Positions 19,685-29,210 of a stretch of 64,000 nucleotides of DNA are shown one piece after another. Source of the DNA: Gemmatimonadota bacterium (GTDB lineage: Bacteria; Gemmatimonadota; Gemmatimonadetes; Longimicrobiales; Gaopeijiaceae). Where the stretch lies: positions 1 to 64,000 of the forward strand of contig JAJDXM010000097.1 of NCBI GenBank assembly GCA_022823225.1. Reading direction: 5' to 3'. A model generated the notes under the pieces. It did not search any database and was not told where the DNA came from. It saw nothing but the letters and a program-made list of their open reading frames with translations. The translations under genes and the position numbers were made by a program. How positions within the stretch are numbered: position 1 is the stretch's first letter; each line of letters begins with the position of its first letter.

Positions 19685-20827
19685 TTATCCCCCGGGGAGA
19701 AGCGTGAACGGATCCTCGGCGGTCTCCACGCCCACCCGCACCGCTTCGACGGCGGCCGATAGCGAGCCCCCGTGCGCCGTGAGCAGCGAATCGAAGTCCG
19801 GCAGCCGGTGATAGTAGCGCATGCGGCTCAGCAGCGTGGCGTTGTTGAGGGGCAGGGACAGGAAGCTGGAGAATGTGAGCGACTTGAAGCGTGGCTGCAC
19901 CTCGGTCTCGAAGCGGGCGCGGTGGCGCTCGAACACCGCTTCGCGGCGCGCGATCTTCTGGTCGCTCGTGGCGTCCGCGTCTCCGTAGACCGCGTCCAGC
20001 TCGTCGACCAGCCCGTCGATGAAGACCGAGAACAGCATCGCGTCGTCCCATCGATCACGGGCGCGCCTGCACCAGACCGTGTCGGTGCCGCCCCCGGACC
20101 GGGTACAGAAGAACTCGATGCTCCCCGCCCTTCCCACCCAGGTTGCGAAGCTCTCGTTGAACCGGACCCGCCCGGGCACGAAGAGGTGGTTGTGGGACAG
20201 CTCGTGGATGATCGTGCTGACCAGCTCCACCTCGTCGTACCGCAGGATCGTCGACAGGAGCGGGTCGGCGAACCAGCCGAGGGTGCTGAAGGCCGCGGTC
20301 GGCCGCAGGTAGGTGTCGAAGCCCTCGTGCTCGAGCTTCCGCTGCGCCCCCATGGCGTCCTCGAGGCTGAAGAAGCCCCTGTACGGAACCCGTCCCACCA
20401 CCGGGAACCACCAGGTCTTCGACGCCAGCCGGTCGCGGTAGGCGGCCGACAGCACCATCGCGAGGGTGTCGCGTTCCAGTTCCGTGTAGCTGGTGTAGCT
20501 GTCGCCGACATCGAGCCCCAGCCGGTCCCGGGCGAACTCGCGTGCCTCGCGTGCCAGGATGAGCTTGCCGCGCGAGCGCTCGTCGGTTTCCGGGGCGAGG
20601 ATCACCTCGGGGATCGGCTGGCGGGCGCGGAGGATCTTCGCCTCCGCCCACCCCGCCTTGATCACGTACATTGGGGAGCAGGCGGCCCCGGGCCAGAGCA
20701 CGACCGCGGCGAGCAGCGCGCCCGCCGCGGCCAAGAGCGCCCGGCGCCGCCGGCGAGCAGGCCGCGCCGCCCGGCCCGGTCTCCGCCCCGCCCCGGACGA
20801 CTCCTGCGAAGAGCCGCTAGCGCCCAC
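19685..20827 (-). CDS. Putative zinc aminopeptidase (DUF2265-type), lipoprotein-like
   Basis: 380 residues. A basic N terminus and hydrophobic stretch (30-49) end at Cys50 in a loose lipobox, so the protein is probably attached to a membrane. The zinc site is HELSH (208-212) with a downstream Glu (Asn-Glu-Ser, Glu225), matching the putative-aminopeptidase family PF10023. The family is thought to be a metallopeptidase; its substrate is unknown. The start lies 11 bases inside the upstream SPFH gene, so the two are coupled and may act together at the membrane. Confidence 0.8.
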   Translation of the reverse strand: MGASGSSQESSGAGRRPGRAARPARRRRRALLAAAGALLAAVVLWPGAACSPMYVIKAGWAEAKILRARQPIPEVILAPETDERSRGKLILAREAREFARDRLGLDVGDSYTSYTELERDTLAMVLSAAYRDRLASKTWWFPVVGRVPYRGFFSLEDAMGAQRKLEHEGFDTYLRPTAAFSTLGWFADPLLSTILRYDEVELVSTIIHELSHNHLFVPGRVRFNESFATWVGRAGSIEFFCTRSGGGTDTVWCRRARDRWDDAMLFSVFIDGLVDELDAVYGDADATSDQKIARREAVFERHRARFETEVQPRFKSLTFSSFLSLPLNNATLLSRMRYYHRLPDFDSLLTAHGGSLSAAVEAVRVGVETAEDPFTLLPGG

Positions 20828-21701
20828 CGCCGAGGTTCCGGATCAGGGGGATCCCGCCCTCGGTGGGCACGTAGACCAGCGAGCCCTCGGGCATCTGCGA
20901 GAGCTGCTGGATGTAGAAGAAGGTCAGGTATTCCTGCGTCAGCCCCTCCGAGATGATCCGCTGGGCCTCGGCGATCCCCTTGGCCTCCTCGGCCTGCTGC
21001 CGCGCCTGCTCCTGGATGATCTGCGTCTGGAACTCCTCGGCCGCGACCTGCTGTTCGCGCTCCTGCTTCTGCTCGATCGCTTCGCGGACCCGTGGCGGCG
21101 CCTGGATGTCGCGCACGAAGACGGTCTCCACCTCGATCCGGTCTTCGGCCTTGGCCTGGATCTCGTCCTGGATGGCAAGCGCCAGCAGGTGGCGTTCGGG
21201 CGAGAAGATCTCGTTGATCGATTTGGTGGCCACCGCATCGCGTACGCCATTGCGCAGGGAGTTGAGGACGATCGCCTGCTCCATGGTGGCTTCGCTGCCG
21301 ATTTCCTCGTAGATGTCCGGCACGTTCTCCTGAAGAATCTTGTAGATGATCGACACCTCGACCGTGACGTTCAGCTGTTCCGAGGTCTGCGCTTCGATCT
21401 GCTCGACGTTGCCCCGTTCCGGAAATGACTGCTCCCGTATGGACATGCGCTCCACCGAGGCAAGCGGATTGATCACGTGGACGCCCTCCTCGAGCACATC
21501 GGGTTTGACGTCGCCCAGAAAGTGCTGTGCGCCGGCCTCGCCGACGCCGATGATTACGACGGATTTCATGAGGACCAGCGCTACTCCCACTACCGTAACG
21601 CCGATACCGACCAGCTTGTTGGGAATCTTCGCGTCCTGCATCGGGATCATGTAGACAAGTACGCCGATGATGACGGTCACGAGGGCAACTGCTGCGAGCA
21701 T
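20817..21701 (-). CDS. SPFH/prohibitin-family membrane protein
   Basis: 294 residues. Two N-terminal membrane helices (3-18 and about 31-48) precede an SPFH (band 7) domain (about 50-205) and a charged coiled-coil segment rich in Glu, Gln and Arg (about 205-240). This is a prohibitin/HflK-like layout; such proteins form large membrane rings that organise or restrain proteases. The ATG at 21701 has a good AAGGAA ribosome site. The overlap with a membrane-anchored metallopeptidase gene recalls SPFH-protease pairs (established for HflK/C with FtsH), so a functional pairing is inferred. Confidence 0.85.
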   Translation of the reverse strand: MLAAVALVTVIIGVLVYMIPMQDAKIPNKLVGIGVTVVGVALVLMKSVVIIGVGEAGAQHFLGDVKPDVLEEGVHVINPLASVERMSIREQSFPERGNVEQIEAQTSEQLNVTVEVSIIYKILQENVPDIYEEIGSEATMEQAIVLNSLRNGVRDAVATKSINEIFSPERHLLALAIQDEIQAKAEDRIEVETVFVRDIQAPPRVREAIEQKQEREQQVAAEEFQTQIIQEQARQQAEEAKGIAEAQRIISEGLTQEYLTFFYIQQLSQMPEGSLVYVPTEGGIPLIRNLGGGR

Positions 21702-21753
21702 TTTCTGTTCCTTTCTCTTGCGTGATTGTGCTCCGGCGGACGAAGCACCCTTA

Positions 21754-22971
21754 CTACTTTCTCAATCCTGGCGTCGGAAGGTAGTGCGCGGCACGGCCGC
21801 GGCCGCCTCCCCGCAGGAATCCCAGTTCGACCAGGTGCCCGAGTTCGCGGCGGGCAACCGCGTAGTTGACTTCGAAGATCTCACGATAGTCCGTACTTCG
21901 CAGTCGCGAGTGGGCGCGGAAGTGCCGGAGAAGTCCGGGTACGCGGTCCTCCAGGAACCACCGGGTGGAATCGAGTTCCTCGGTAAGGTAGTAGACCGGC
22001 ACCGGATCGTCACCGATGAGCTGGGGGGTGGCGATGTCCCTGTCGACCAGATCCCGGATCCCCCGGCTCGCCACCTCCGGGGTGACCCCGTTCAGCTGAC
22101 GGTAGTCCTGCTGCGTGAACCCGTCGGGGCGCGACAGCAACACGCGCTTCTGGTCCGATTCGATCCCGAGCCGGCCGACAACGTGCCTCCAGCCGGGGCC
22201 CGCGGTCGCGACGACGGGTTCGTTGTGCAGCGCAATCGCGAACGAACCCATCCGCGCGCTGAAACGGGGTGCCTTGAGGAGGCTCTCCTTCATTGCGCCG
22301 GCCAGCCGCGCCAGCCCGGTGCCGTCGCCGCGCATGTACCCGGCGGCCGCCAGCGCCCGCACGAGCAGAGGGTTGCGCGAGGCGTGCACGGGTTCGTCGC
22401 TCGACAGATCCGCCACGGTGACGCCCTCGACGAGCAGTCCCGGACTCGTCACCTCCACGCGGTCGTCGTAGAAGACGACCTCGGTCTCGCTCTTCGCGCG
22501 CTCGTAGTTCCGGTGCGCGACCGCGTTGACCACCGCCTCGCGCAGGGCGAAGGCGGGGTACTCCGGCATGTCCTTCAAGAGCAGGTCCCGCAGCGCTTCG
22601 GACCGGCCGCAGCGGTCCATGCAAAGCTGCAGACTCTTCTCGACCGCACGGGCGAGCGGAGGGTTGGCGTGCCCGATCGAGCTCACGTTCCGGCGCTGTC
22701 CGAAGACGCGGGCGGTTCCGGCGACCCTCATCACACGGATTCCGGCGCCGCTGTGCCAGCGGCGGCCGCCCGCCCCGCCGAACAGCAGCAGCGCGGCGTT
22801 GGTGATCCGCCAGTCCGGGGCTTGTCCCCGAATCAGGCCGAGACGCAGAAGGGATTCGATGCCGCCGCCGCTGGCGCCGGAGTCCCCCAGAAACGACTCC
22901 ACCAATTCGAGATCCAGGTCGTCGATCCTTGCGTCCGACCTGATGCTCCGTCCATAGTCCGAATCCGACAT
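21754..22971 (-). CDS. ATP-binding (HATPase_c_4 type) putative regulator without AlbA_2 domain
   Basis: About 405 residues from the ATG at 22971, which has GGGGAAAAG upstream. An ATG at 23046 would add 25 unlikely residues. The stretch PAFALREAVVNAVAHRNYER (begins about residue 145) is the hallmark of the C-terminal ATPase-like domain in proteins annotated as ATP-binding or putative transcriptional regulators (COG2865). A winged-helix-like end follows (about 345-405). Those proteins normally begin with a DNA-binding AlbA_2 domain; here the sequence starts directly with the linker (DDLDLELVESFL). The protein is a shortened form or a relic. Its role is unknown. Confidence 0.7.
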   Translation of the reverse strand: MSDSDYGRSIRSDARIDDLDLELVESFLGDSGASGGGIESLLRLGLIRGQAPDWRITNAALLLFGGAGGRRWHSGAGIRVMRVAGTARVFGQRRNVSSIGHANPPLARAVEKSLQLCMDRCGRSEALRDLLLKDMPEYPAFALREAVVNAVAHRNYERAKSETEVVFYDDRVEVTSPGLLVEGVTVADLSSDEPVHASRNPLLVRALAAAGYMRGDGTGLARLAGAMKESLLKAPRFSARMGSFAIALHNEPVVATAGPGWRHVVGRLGIESDQKRVLLSRPDGFTQQDYRQLNGVTPEVASRGIRDLVDRDIATPQLIGDDPVPVYYLTEELDSTRWFLEDRVPGLLRHFRAHSRLRSTDYREIFEVNYAVARRELGHLVELGFLRGGGRGRAAHYLPTPGLRK

Positions 22972-23138
22972 CTTCTTTTCCCCGATCGAGAGAATCGAGG
23001 TGTCCCGTCCCCTCCCCATGGCTATCGCGGCTCCCAGTGAAGGCACACCACAACTGGCAAACTACATCACTAACGCCTTGGCCGGGGACATTCAAATGAC
23101 CGTGCCTTGCGATTGCCTCGGACCGATTCCATCCGCGA
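22972..23138. other. Intergenic region between ABC exporter and regulator-like gene
   Basis: These 167 bases lie upstream of the regulator-like gene and downstream of the ABC exporter, both leftward. I looked for an in-frame remnant of the missing AlbA_2 domain and did not recognise one. The patch around 23042-23095 is comparatively AT-rich and may hold the promoter. Confidence 0.3.
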
Positions 23139-24938
23139 TCAGGCGGCAGTGCCGACAAACTGAAGTTCGTGGAGCCTTCGGTAGAGGCCTCCGGTCTCCA
23201 GGAGCGCATTGTGGCTGCCTTCCTCTACCAGCCTTCCGCCGTGCATTACGAGGATCCTGTCGGCTTCCTTCACCGTCGACAGCCGGTGCGCGATCACCAG
23301 GCAGGTCCGGCCGCGCATCAGACGGTCGGTGGCCTCCTCGATCCGGGCCTCGATCTCGGAATCGACCGAACTCGTGGCCTCGTCGAGCACCAGGATCCGT
23401 GGATCGATGGCGAGCGCACGGGCGAAGGAGAGGAGCTGCCGTTCGCCGACCGAGAGGCGCACGCCGCGCTCCCCCAACTCCTGCGAGGCGCCGTCGGGGA
23501 GCCGTTCGACGAAAGGCGCCGCCCCAACCGCCTCCAGCGCCGCTCCCACGCCGTCGGCGCCGACCTCCTCGGAGCCGAGCCGCACGTTGTACTCCACCGA
23601 GCGGCTGAACAGGAAGACATCCTGCAGCACGAGCCCGATTTGCTCGCGCAGCTCCCGCAGCCGCAACCGCTCGATCGGGATCCCGTCCAGCAGAATCCTG
23701 CCGTGCTGGGGTTCGTAGAAGCGCATCAGGAGGTTGATGATGGTCGTTTTGCCCGCGCCGGTGTGACCCACGATGGCCAGCTTCTCGCCCGGGGAGACCC
23801 TGAACGAAAGGTCCCGGATCACCCAGTCGGGTTCGCCATCGCCGCCCCCATACGCGAACCACACCTTCTCGAAGCGGATCTCGCCGCGCGCCCCCGGCGG
23901 CACCCTGCGCGGCGTGACCGGGTCCTGGATCCGCGCCTCCGTGTCCAGCAGGCGGAAGATCCGCTCCGACGACGCCATCGCGCCCTGCAGCAGGTTGTAC
24001 TTGTCGGAGAGGTCCTGGATGGGGCGGAAGAAGCGGCGCGCGTAGTCGAGGAACGCCGCCAGCACCCCGATCGTCACGGCGCCCCGGATCATGGCGCCGC
24101 CCCCGTACCAGATGATCAGCGCCAGCGCCACCGAGGTGAAGAGCTGGATGACGGGGAAGAAGAGCGCGTAGTAGGTGATCGACCGGAGGTGCGCGTCCAG
24201 GTACTCGTCGTCGAGGTGCTTGAAGCGCTCCAGGTCGGCCTTCTCGCGGTTGAAGAGCTGCACGATCCTGATCCCCGTGAAGCGCTCCTGCAGGAATGCG
24301 TTGAGGCGGGCCAGACGGACGCGAATGTCGCGGTACGCCGAGCGTATCCTGGACCGGAAGAGAAAGGCGGCATAGACCACGAAGGGAAGGACGCTGAAGG
24401 TCACCAGCGCCAGCTGCCAGTCCATCTCCAGCATCGCCGCCACGATGAAGAAGAGGATGAAGAGGTCTCCGAAGACCGTCACCAGCCCCGAGCTGAAGAG
24501 CTCGTTCAGCGTTTCCACGTCGGATGTGACCCGGGTCATGAGCCGGCCGACCGGATTGCGGTCGTAGAACGCGGGATCGAGCCGCTGCAGCTTGCGGAAG
24601 ATCTGGGTGCGCAGGTCGTACATGACCCGCTGCCCGAGCCAGGTGGTGACGAGCGCCTGGGCGTACTGGAAGATGAACACCAGCACGGTTGCGCCCAGGA
24701 AGAGAATCGCGAGCTGCGCGAGGTGGCGGCCGTCTCCCGCCGGGATCGCCTCGTCCAGCGCGATCCTGGTCAGATACGGGCCCACGACGGCGAGTCCCGA
24801 CGCCAGCATGAGGAGGGCGACCGCGCCGAGCACGGGCAGGCGGTACGGCTTCAGGTAGCGCAGCAGCCGGGCCATGAGGCGCGAATCGTACGCCTTGCCG
24901 AGGACCTCCTCTTCGTAGGCGCCGCCGCCGTTGCTCAC
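23139..24938 (-). CDS. ABC exporter, fused permease and ATPase
   Basis: 599 residues. Six membrane helices (about 35-320, type I exporter fold) are joined to a nucleotide-binding domain. Walker A is GHTGAGKT, the signature is LSVGERQ (Gly-to-Val variant of LSGGQ), Walker B is ILVLDEATSSVD, and the H-loop is AHRLST. This is the MsbA/MdlB-like half-transporter layout and works as a dimer; the substrate could be lipid or drug and cannot be told from sequence. It follows the aminotransferase gene by 13 bases and is probably co-transcribed with it. Confidence 0.9.
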   Translation of the reverse strand: MSNGGGAYEEEVLGKAYDSRLMARLLRYLKPYRLPVLGAVALLMLASGLAVVGPYLTRIALDEAIPAGDGRHLAQLAILFLGATVLVFIFQYAQALVTTWLGQRVMYDLRTQIFRKLQRLDPAFYDRNPVGRLMTRVTSDVETLNELFSSGLVTVFGDLFILFFIVAAMLEMDWQLALVTFSVLPFVVYAAFLFRSRIRSAYRDIRVRLARLNAFLQERFTGIRIVQLFNREKADLERFKHLDDEYLDAHLRSITYYALFFPVIQLFTSVALALIIWYGGGAMIRGAVTIGVLAAFLDYARRFFRPIQDLSDKYNLLQGAMASSERIFRLLDTEARIQDPVTPRRVPPGARGEIRFEKVWFAYGGGDGEPDWVIRDLSFRVSPGEKLAIVGHTGAGKTTIINLLMRFYEPQHGRILLDGIPIERLRLRELREQIGLVLQDVFLFSRSVEYNVRLGSEEVGADGVGAALEAVGAAPFVERLPDGASQELGERGVRLSVGERQLLSFARALAIDPRILVLDEATSSVDSEIEARIEEATDRLMRGRTCLVIAHRLSTVKEADRILVMHGGRLVEEGSHNALLETGGLYRRLHELQFVGTAA

Positions 24939-24951
24939 AGCCCCACCCTTT

Positions 24952-26019
24952 TCAGATCGTGCCCGCGGCGATCAGGTCCATGCCGTCGAGGAGCCGCTGC
25001 ATCCTGTCCCAGGGGGCGACGGTCGCCCGCAGGCCGTTGCCGAGCGCGGTGGGGCCCCGGAAGGGACGCACCCGCACACCGACCCGCTCCAGCCTCGCCG
25101 CGTCGTCGTCGAGCCCGGCCTCTTCGCGCAGGATGAAGACGAAATTGGCCGCCGAGCGGGGCACCTCGCAGCCGCGGTGGCGCAGGGCGTCCCGCACACG
25201 CTCCCGGTTGACCCTCGTCTCGGCGATCGTCTCGGCCAGCCACGTCGAATCGCTGGAGATCGCGGCCGCCGCCGCCGCGCTGGTCACGCTGGTCACCACG
25301 AAGGGCCCGCGCGCCTTGTCGACCTCCAGCACCAGAGCCGGACTGGCCACCCCGTAGCCGGCCCGCAGCCCGGCCAGCCCGTAGGCCTTGGACAGCGTCT
25401 TCACGCAGATCGTGCGCTCCGAGTCGAGCGCCATCTCGAAGGGCGTGCGGTCCCCCGGGTCCCGGTTGTACTCGCCGTAGGCCTCGTCGATGATCAGCAC
25501 GCTGCCGACCGCCTCCGTCCGCTCCTGCACGGCCCGGATCCACTCGTCGGGGATCGCCAGGCCCGTCGGGTTCCCCGGGTTGGCAACGAAGACGATCGCG
25601 GGCGCGGAGCCGGCGAACCCGGCCGGGTCTTCGAGCGCGGCGTCCCAGCCGACCGCGACCGGTTCGTGCCCGTTCATCTGCGCGAGCATCTCCGCGGCGG
25701 GCCACCCCGGGTCGAGGAAGCGCATCGTGGTGGGCGCGACCGCGCGCATCAGCATGTCGAGGACGCCGGTGCCTCCGGCCCCGGTGGTGATGTGGCCGGG
25801 GGTGATCCCGAGCTGGGCGGCCACCGCTTCGGTAAGCCGTTCGGAATAGCTGCCCGGGTACTCCGACGCGGCGGCGGCGCCCGAGGCCGCAAGCACCTCC
25901 AGAGCGGCGGGATGGGCGCCCCAGAGGTTGCGGTTGTCCCCGAGGTCGGCGGCGATCGGCGACCGGTCGGGCAGGTAGCGGCCGAGTTGCCTGTAGTCTC
26001 TGCGAGGGTAGATGTCCAT
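24952..26019 (-). CDS. HisC-like PLP aminotransferase
   Basis: 355 residues from the ATG at 26019 (MDIYPRRDYR). A class I/II aminotransferase resembling histidinol-phosphate aminotransferase. The phosphate-binding Asn-Pro-Gly-Asn-Pro-Thr-Gly (147-153), cofactor Asp178 in DEAY and PLP-lysine Lys211 in SKAYGLAGLR are all in place. HisC converts histidinol phosphate and 2-oxoglutarate, but relatives use aromatic amino acids, and no other histidine gene is nearby. The substrate is therefore open. It is divergent from uvrA across 161 bases and followed by the ABC exporter. Confidence 0.82.
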   Translation of the reverse strand: MDIYPRRDYRQLGRYLPDRSPIAADLGDNRNLWGAHPAALEVLAASGAAAASEYPGSYSERLTEAVAAQLGITPGHITTGAGGTGVLDMLMRAVAPTTMRFLDPGWPAAEMLAQMNGHEPVAVGWDAALEDPAGFAGSAPAIVFVANPGNPTGLAIPDEWIRAVQERTEAVGSVLIIDEAYGEYNRDPGDRTPFEMALDSERTICVKTLSKAYGLAGLRAGYGVASPALVLEVDKARGPFVVTSVTSAAAAAAISSDSTWLAETIAETRVNRERVRDALRHRGCEVPRSAANFVFILREEAGLDDDAARLERVGVRVRPFRGPTALGNGLRATVAPWDRMQRLLDGMDLIAAGTI

Positions 26020-26180
26020 TGCCAACGGGCCTTCGCGATAGATTTGACGGTTGCGCGCGTGTCGCGGCTCGGCGGGGTGCGCCGGTCGCGAGCGCGCACC
26101 CGTGGCCGTTCCACGCTCGGGGAAATCGCACTTCCCCGCAACGGTGACGCGGTCCGCACAAGGGGGACGCAAGCGCTTTC
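26020..26180. promoter_or_regulatory. Divergent promoter region with two hairpins, hisC-like / uvrA
   Basis: This gap must hold the promoters of both divergent genes. Two perfect hairpins are visible: GGTGCGC/GCGCACC (26076-26082 with 26094-26100) and GGGGAA/TTCCCC (26119-26124 with 26132-26137), the latter about 43 bases before the uvrA start. I could not find a convincing LexA/SOS operator of the E. coli or Bacillus type, so SOS control of uvrA is not shown by sequence. Confidence 0.4.
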
Positions 26181-29100
26181 ATGGATGACCCGATTCGGAT
26201 CAGGGGTGCTCGCCAGCACAACCTGAAGGGAATCGACGTGGAGCTTCCGCGGCGCGCCCTGACGGTGATCACCGGGCCGTCCGGCTCGGGCAAGTCTTCG
26301 CTCGCGCTTGACACCCTCTTCGCAGCGGGCCAGCGCCGCTACGTGGAGGCGCTCTCCAGCTACGCGAAGCAATTCCTCGACCGCCTCGACAAGCCCGATG
26401 TCGACCGGATCGAGGGACTCCCCCCGGCGGTGGCGATCGAGCAGCGCAACCCCGCCACCTCCGGCCGCTCCACCGTGGGGACCTCGACCGAGGTCTACGA
26501 CTATCTCCGCCTCCTCTTCGCCCGCGCGGGACGGACCCGCTGCCCCGACTGCGGGCACGAGGTGCTGCCCGACACGGTGACCAGCGCCGCCGACGAGGTC
26601 GCCGCGATGCCCCCCGGAACGCGGGTGATGGTCGCGTTCCCGCTGCGCCGGAGCGGCCGCGTGTCCCACCGCGAGGTCGTCGAGAATCTCCGGTCGCTGG
26701 GGTTTGTGCGCGTGCTGGCGGACGGGGAGCCGGCGGAGCTGTCGGAGTTGCTGGAAGAGGAAGACGACCCGCCGCAGCCGGACCTCGCCCAGGCCCGCGA
26801 GGTGATGGTCGTCGTGGACCGGATCAAGGTTCCGGACGGCCCGGAACGGGATTGGCGGGAGCGGCTGGCCGACTCGCTGGCCACCTGCTTTCGAGAGGGA
26901 GAAGGGGAGGCGGCGGTCTTCCCTTCCGCGCCCCGCGCCGCGTCCGGGCCGAGCGAACCGCGTACCGACGCCACCGCCACCCTTCGCTTCACCGAGTCCT
27001 TCCGCTGTCCGAACCACCCCGGCCTGACCTTCCTCAGGCCGCAGCCCAAGCTCTTCTCGTTCAACAATCCCTACGGGAGTTGCCCGGAGTGCACGGGCTT
27101 CGGCGCCACCCTGGAGTACGATACCGCGCTGGTGGTTCCCGACCCGGCGCTCTCGCTCGACGAGGGCGCGGTGGACCCCTGGTCGAAGCCGCGCTACGGG
27201 AGGGAGAGGCAGGCGCTGCGCCGGTTTGCGCGCGACGAAGGAGTCTCCAACTACACGCCCTGGAAGGATCTGCCGCGAGGCTTCCGCGACGCGGTGCTCT
27301 ACGGCAAGGGCTCGTTCCGCGGGGTGATGGGCTCTCTGGCCTCGAAGGAGCCGAAGCGCTACAAGCAGTACATCCGCATCTTCCTGCGCCAATACCAGCG
27401 TCCGCTGCCGTGCCGGGCGTGCGGCGGTTCGCGGCTGCGGCCCGAGGCGGGCTGGGTGACGGTCGGCGGGGCAACGATCGGCGCCGTCAGCGAGATGCCG
27501 ATCGAGGATCTCCCGGAGTGGCTGGCGGGCCTCGAACTGCGGCCGATGGAGTCCCGGATCGCCGCGACCATCCTCAAGGAGCTCGGGGCGCGTACCGGTT
27601 TTCTGGTCGATGTGGGGCTGGGGTATCTGACCCTGAGCCGGCAGACGCGCACGCTGTCCGGAGGCGAGGCGCAGCGGATCTCGCTGGCCAACGCGCTGGG
27701 ATCCCGGCTGGTGGACACCCTCTACGTGCTTGACGAGCCGTCGGTCGGGCTCCACCCCAGGGACATCGACGCGCTCCTGGCGCTGCTGCGGCGCCTCCGC
27801 GACGGTGGCAACACGGTGGTGGTCGTGGAGCACAACGCCGCCGCGATCCTGGCCGCGGACCACGTGGTCGAGCTGGGACCGGGGTCCGGCGACCGGGGCG
27901 GAGAGGTTGTCTTCGAGGGCGCCCCAGAGACGCTGACCGAGTCTGTGACAAATACAGCGGGTTATTTGGCACGCCATCTGTCGGAGAATCTGTCAAGCCG
28001 TAAACCCAATAGGAAAAACAATTTGGGTATGATGCGACAGGAGAATCCGTCACGGCATCTGTCGCGCCGTCCCGTGGACGGGGCGCGGATCGGGCTCAAG
28101 GGCGCGACCCTCCACAATCTGCGCGGGGTGGAGGCCGAGTTTCCGATCGGCGCGATGTCTGTCGTGACTGGCGTGTCGGGGTCGGGCAAGTCGACGCTCG
28201 TGCACGACATCCTCTACCGGGCGCTGGAGCGGGACCTGCGGGGCGGGCGCACGTCGGCGAAGGAACACCTGGGAGAAGTGGTGGGCTCCTACGCCGCGCT
28301 GACCGGGCTGGAGCACATCGAGGATGTCGTGCTGATCGACCAGAGCCCCATCGGCCGGACGCCACGGTCCAATCCGGTGACCTATGTGAAGGCGTGGGGG
28401 GAGATCCGACGCATCTTCGCCGGCCAGCGGACCGCGCGCCGGGCCGGGCTCGAGGCGCGCAGCTTCTCGTTCAACGTGAAGGGCGGCCGCTGCGAGGAGT
28501 GCGCGGGCGCCGGGACCGTGCGGGTCGAAATGGTGTTCATGGCGGACATCCACGTCCCCTGCGAGGTGTGCGGCGGGAAGCGGTACCGCCCCGAGGTGCT
28601 CGAAGTCACCGTGCGGGGGCGGAACGTCAACCAGGTCCTGGACTTCACCGTGGACCGGGCCATGCGCTTCTTCCTGCGCGAGCCCAGGCTGGGACAGGCG
28701 CTCTGGCACCTGCAGCAGGTGGGGCTGGGATATCTCCGGCTGGGCCAGCCCGCGACGCATCTGTCGGGAGGCGAGGCGCAGCGGCTGAAGATCGCCCGGG
28801 AGCTGATCGCGGCGGCGAAGAAGGGCGGGCGGGCCAAAGGGGCGGGCGGCGCGGCGCGCAAGCTCTACATCCTCGACGAGCCGACCACGGGGCTGTCGGG
28901 GGATGATGTCGCGCAGCTGCTCACCGTGCTCCGCAAGCTCGTGAGGGCGGGGAACACGCTGGTGGTGGTGGAGCACGATCTCGATGTGATCCGGGCGGCG
29001 GACTGGGTGGTCGATCTGGGGCCGGGGGCGGGGCTGCGGGGGGGCGAGGTGGTCGCGATGGGGCGGCCGGAGGATGTGGCGACGGTGCCCGAGAGCGTGA

Positions 29101-29210
29101 CGGGGCGGTTTCTGGGTGGTGGGGTGGGGGTGGGCCGAAGCGCGGGCGGGAAGCCCGGCGCGAGCGGGCGCAGGCGGCCCGTGGAGCCCGGGTCTGCACC
29201 GCGGGCGTGA
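26181..29210 (+). CDS. uvrA: UvrA excinuclease ATPase subunit
   Basis: 1009 residues, longer than the usual 940-950. It is the damage-sensing subunit of nucleotide excision repair, a dimeric double ABC ATPase. Walker A motifs are GPSGSGKSS (about 33) and GVSGSGKST. Signatures are LSGGEAQRISLA and LSGGEAQRLKIA, and Walker B regions are YVLDEPSVGL and YILDEPTTGL. The C-terminal zinc finger has two complete Cys-x2-Cys pairs; the first finger has a Cys/His pair in place of the first two Cys. The extra length comes from the linker between halves (about 588-633), an insert near 880 and a Gly/Arg tail. Nearest relatives are probably the long UvrA subgroup. Confidence 0.95.
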   Translation: MDDPIRIRGARQHNLKGIDVELPRRALTVITGPSGSGKSSLALDTLFAAGQRRYVEALSSYAKQFLDRLDKPDVDRIEGLPPAVAIEQRNPATSGRSTVGTSTEVYDYLRLLFARAGRTRCPDCGHEVLPDTVTSAADEVAAMPPGTRVMVAFPLRRSGRVSHREVVENLRSLGFVRVLADGEPAELSELLEEEDDPPQPDLAQAREVMVVVDRIKVPDGPERDWRERLADSLATCFREGEGEAAVFPSAPRAASGPSEPRTDATATLRFTESFRCPNHPGLTFLRPQPKLFSFNNPYGSCPECTGFGATLEYDTALVVPDPALSLDEGAVDPWSKPRYGRERQALRRFARDEGVSNYTPWKDLPRGFRDAVLYGKGSFRGVMGSLASKEPKRYKQYIRIFLRQYQRPLPCRACGGSRLRPEAGWVTVGGATIGAVSEMPIEDLPEWLAGLELRPMESRIAATILKELGARTGFLVDVGLGYLTLSRQTRTLSGGEAQRISLANALGSRLVDTLYVLDEPSVGLHPRDIDALLALLRRLRDGGNTVVVVEHNAAAILAADHVVELGPGSGDRGGEVVFEGAPETLTESVTNTAGYLARHLSENLSSRKPNRKNNLGMMRQENPSRHLSRRPVDGARIGLKGATLHNLRGVEAEFPIGAMSVVTGVSGSGKSTLVHDILYRALERDLRGGRTSAKEHLGEVVGSYAALTGLEHIEDVVLIDQSPIGRTPRSNPVTYVKAWGEIRRIFAGQRTARRAGLEARSFSFNVKGGRCEECAGAGTVRVEMVFMADIHVPCEVCGGKRYRPEVLEVTVRGRNVNQVLDFTVDRAMRFFLREPRLGQALWHLQQVGLGYLRLGQPATHLSGGEAQRLKIARELIAAAKKGGRAKGAGGAARKLYILDEPTTGLSGDDVAQLLTVLRKLVRAGNTLVVVEHDLDVIRAADWVVDLGPGAGLRGGEVVAMGRPEDVATVPESVTGRFLGGGVGVGRSAGGKPGASGRRRPVEPGSAPRA

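Noticed and set aside
26020-26180. LexA/SOS operator before uvrA
   Set aside because: No match to the E. coli CTG-N10-CAG or the Bacillus-type box with acceptable spacing. Only GC-rich hairpins are visible.
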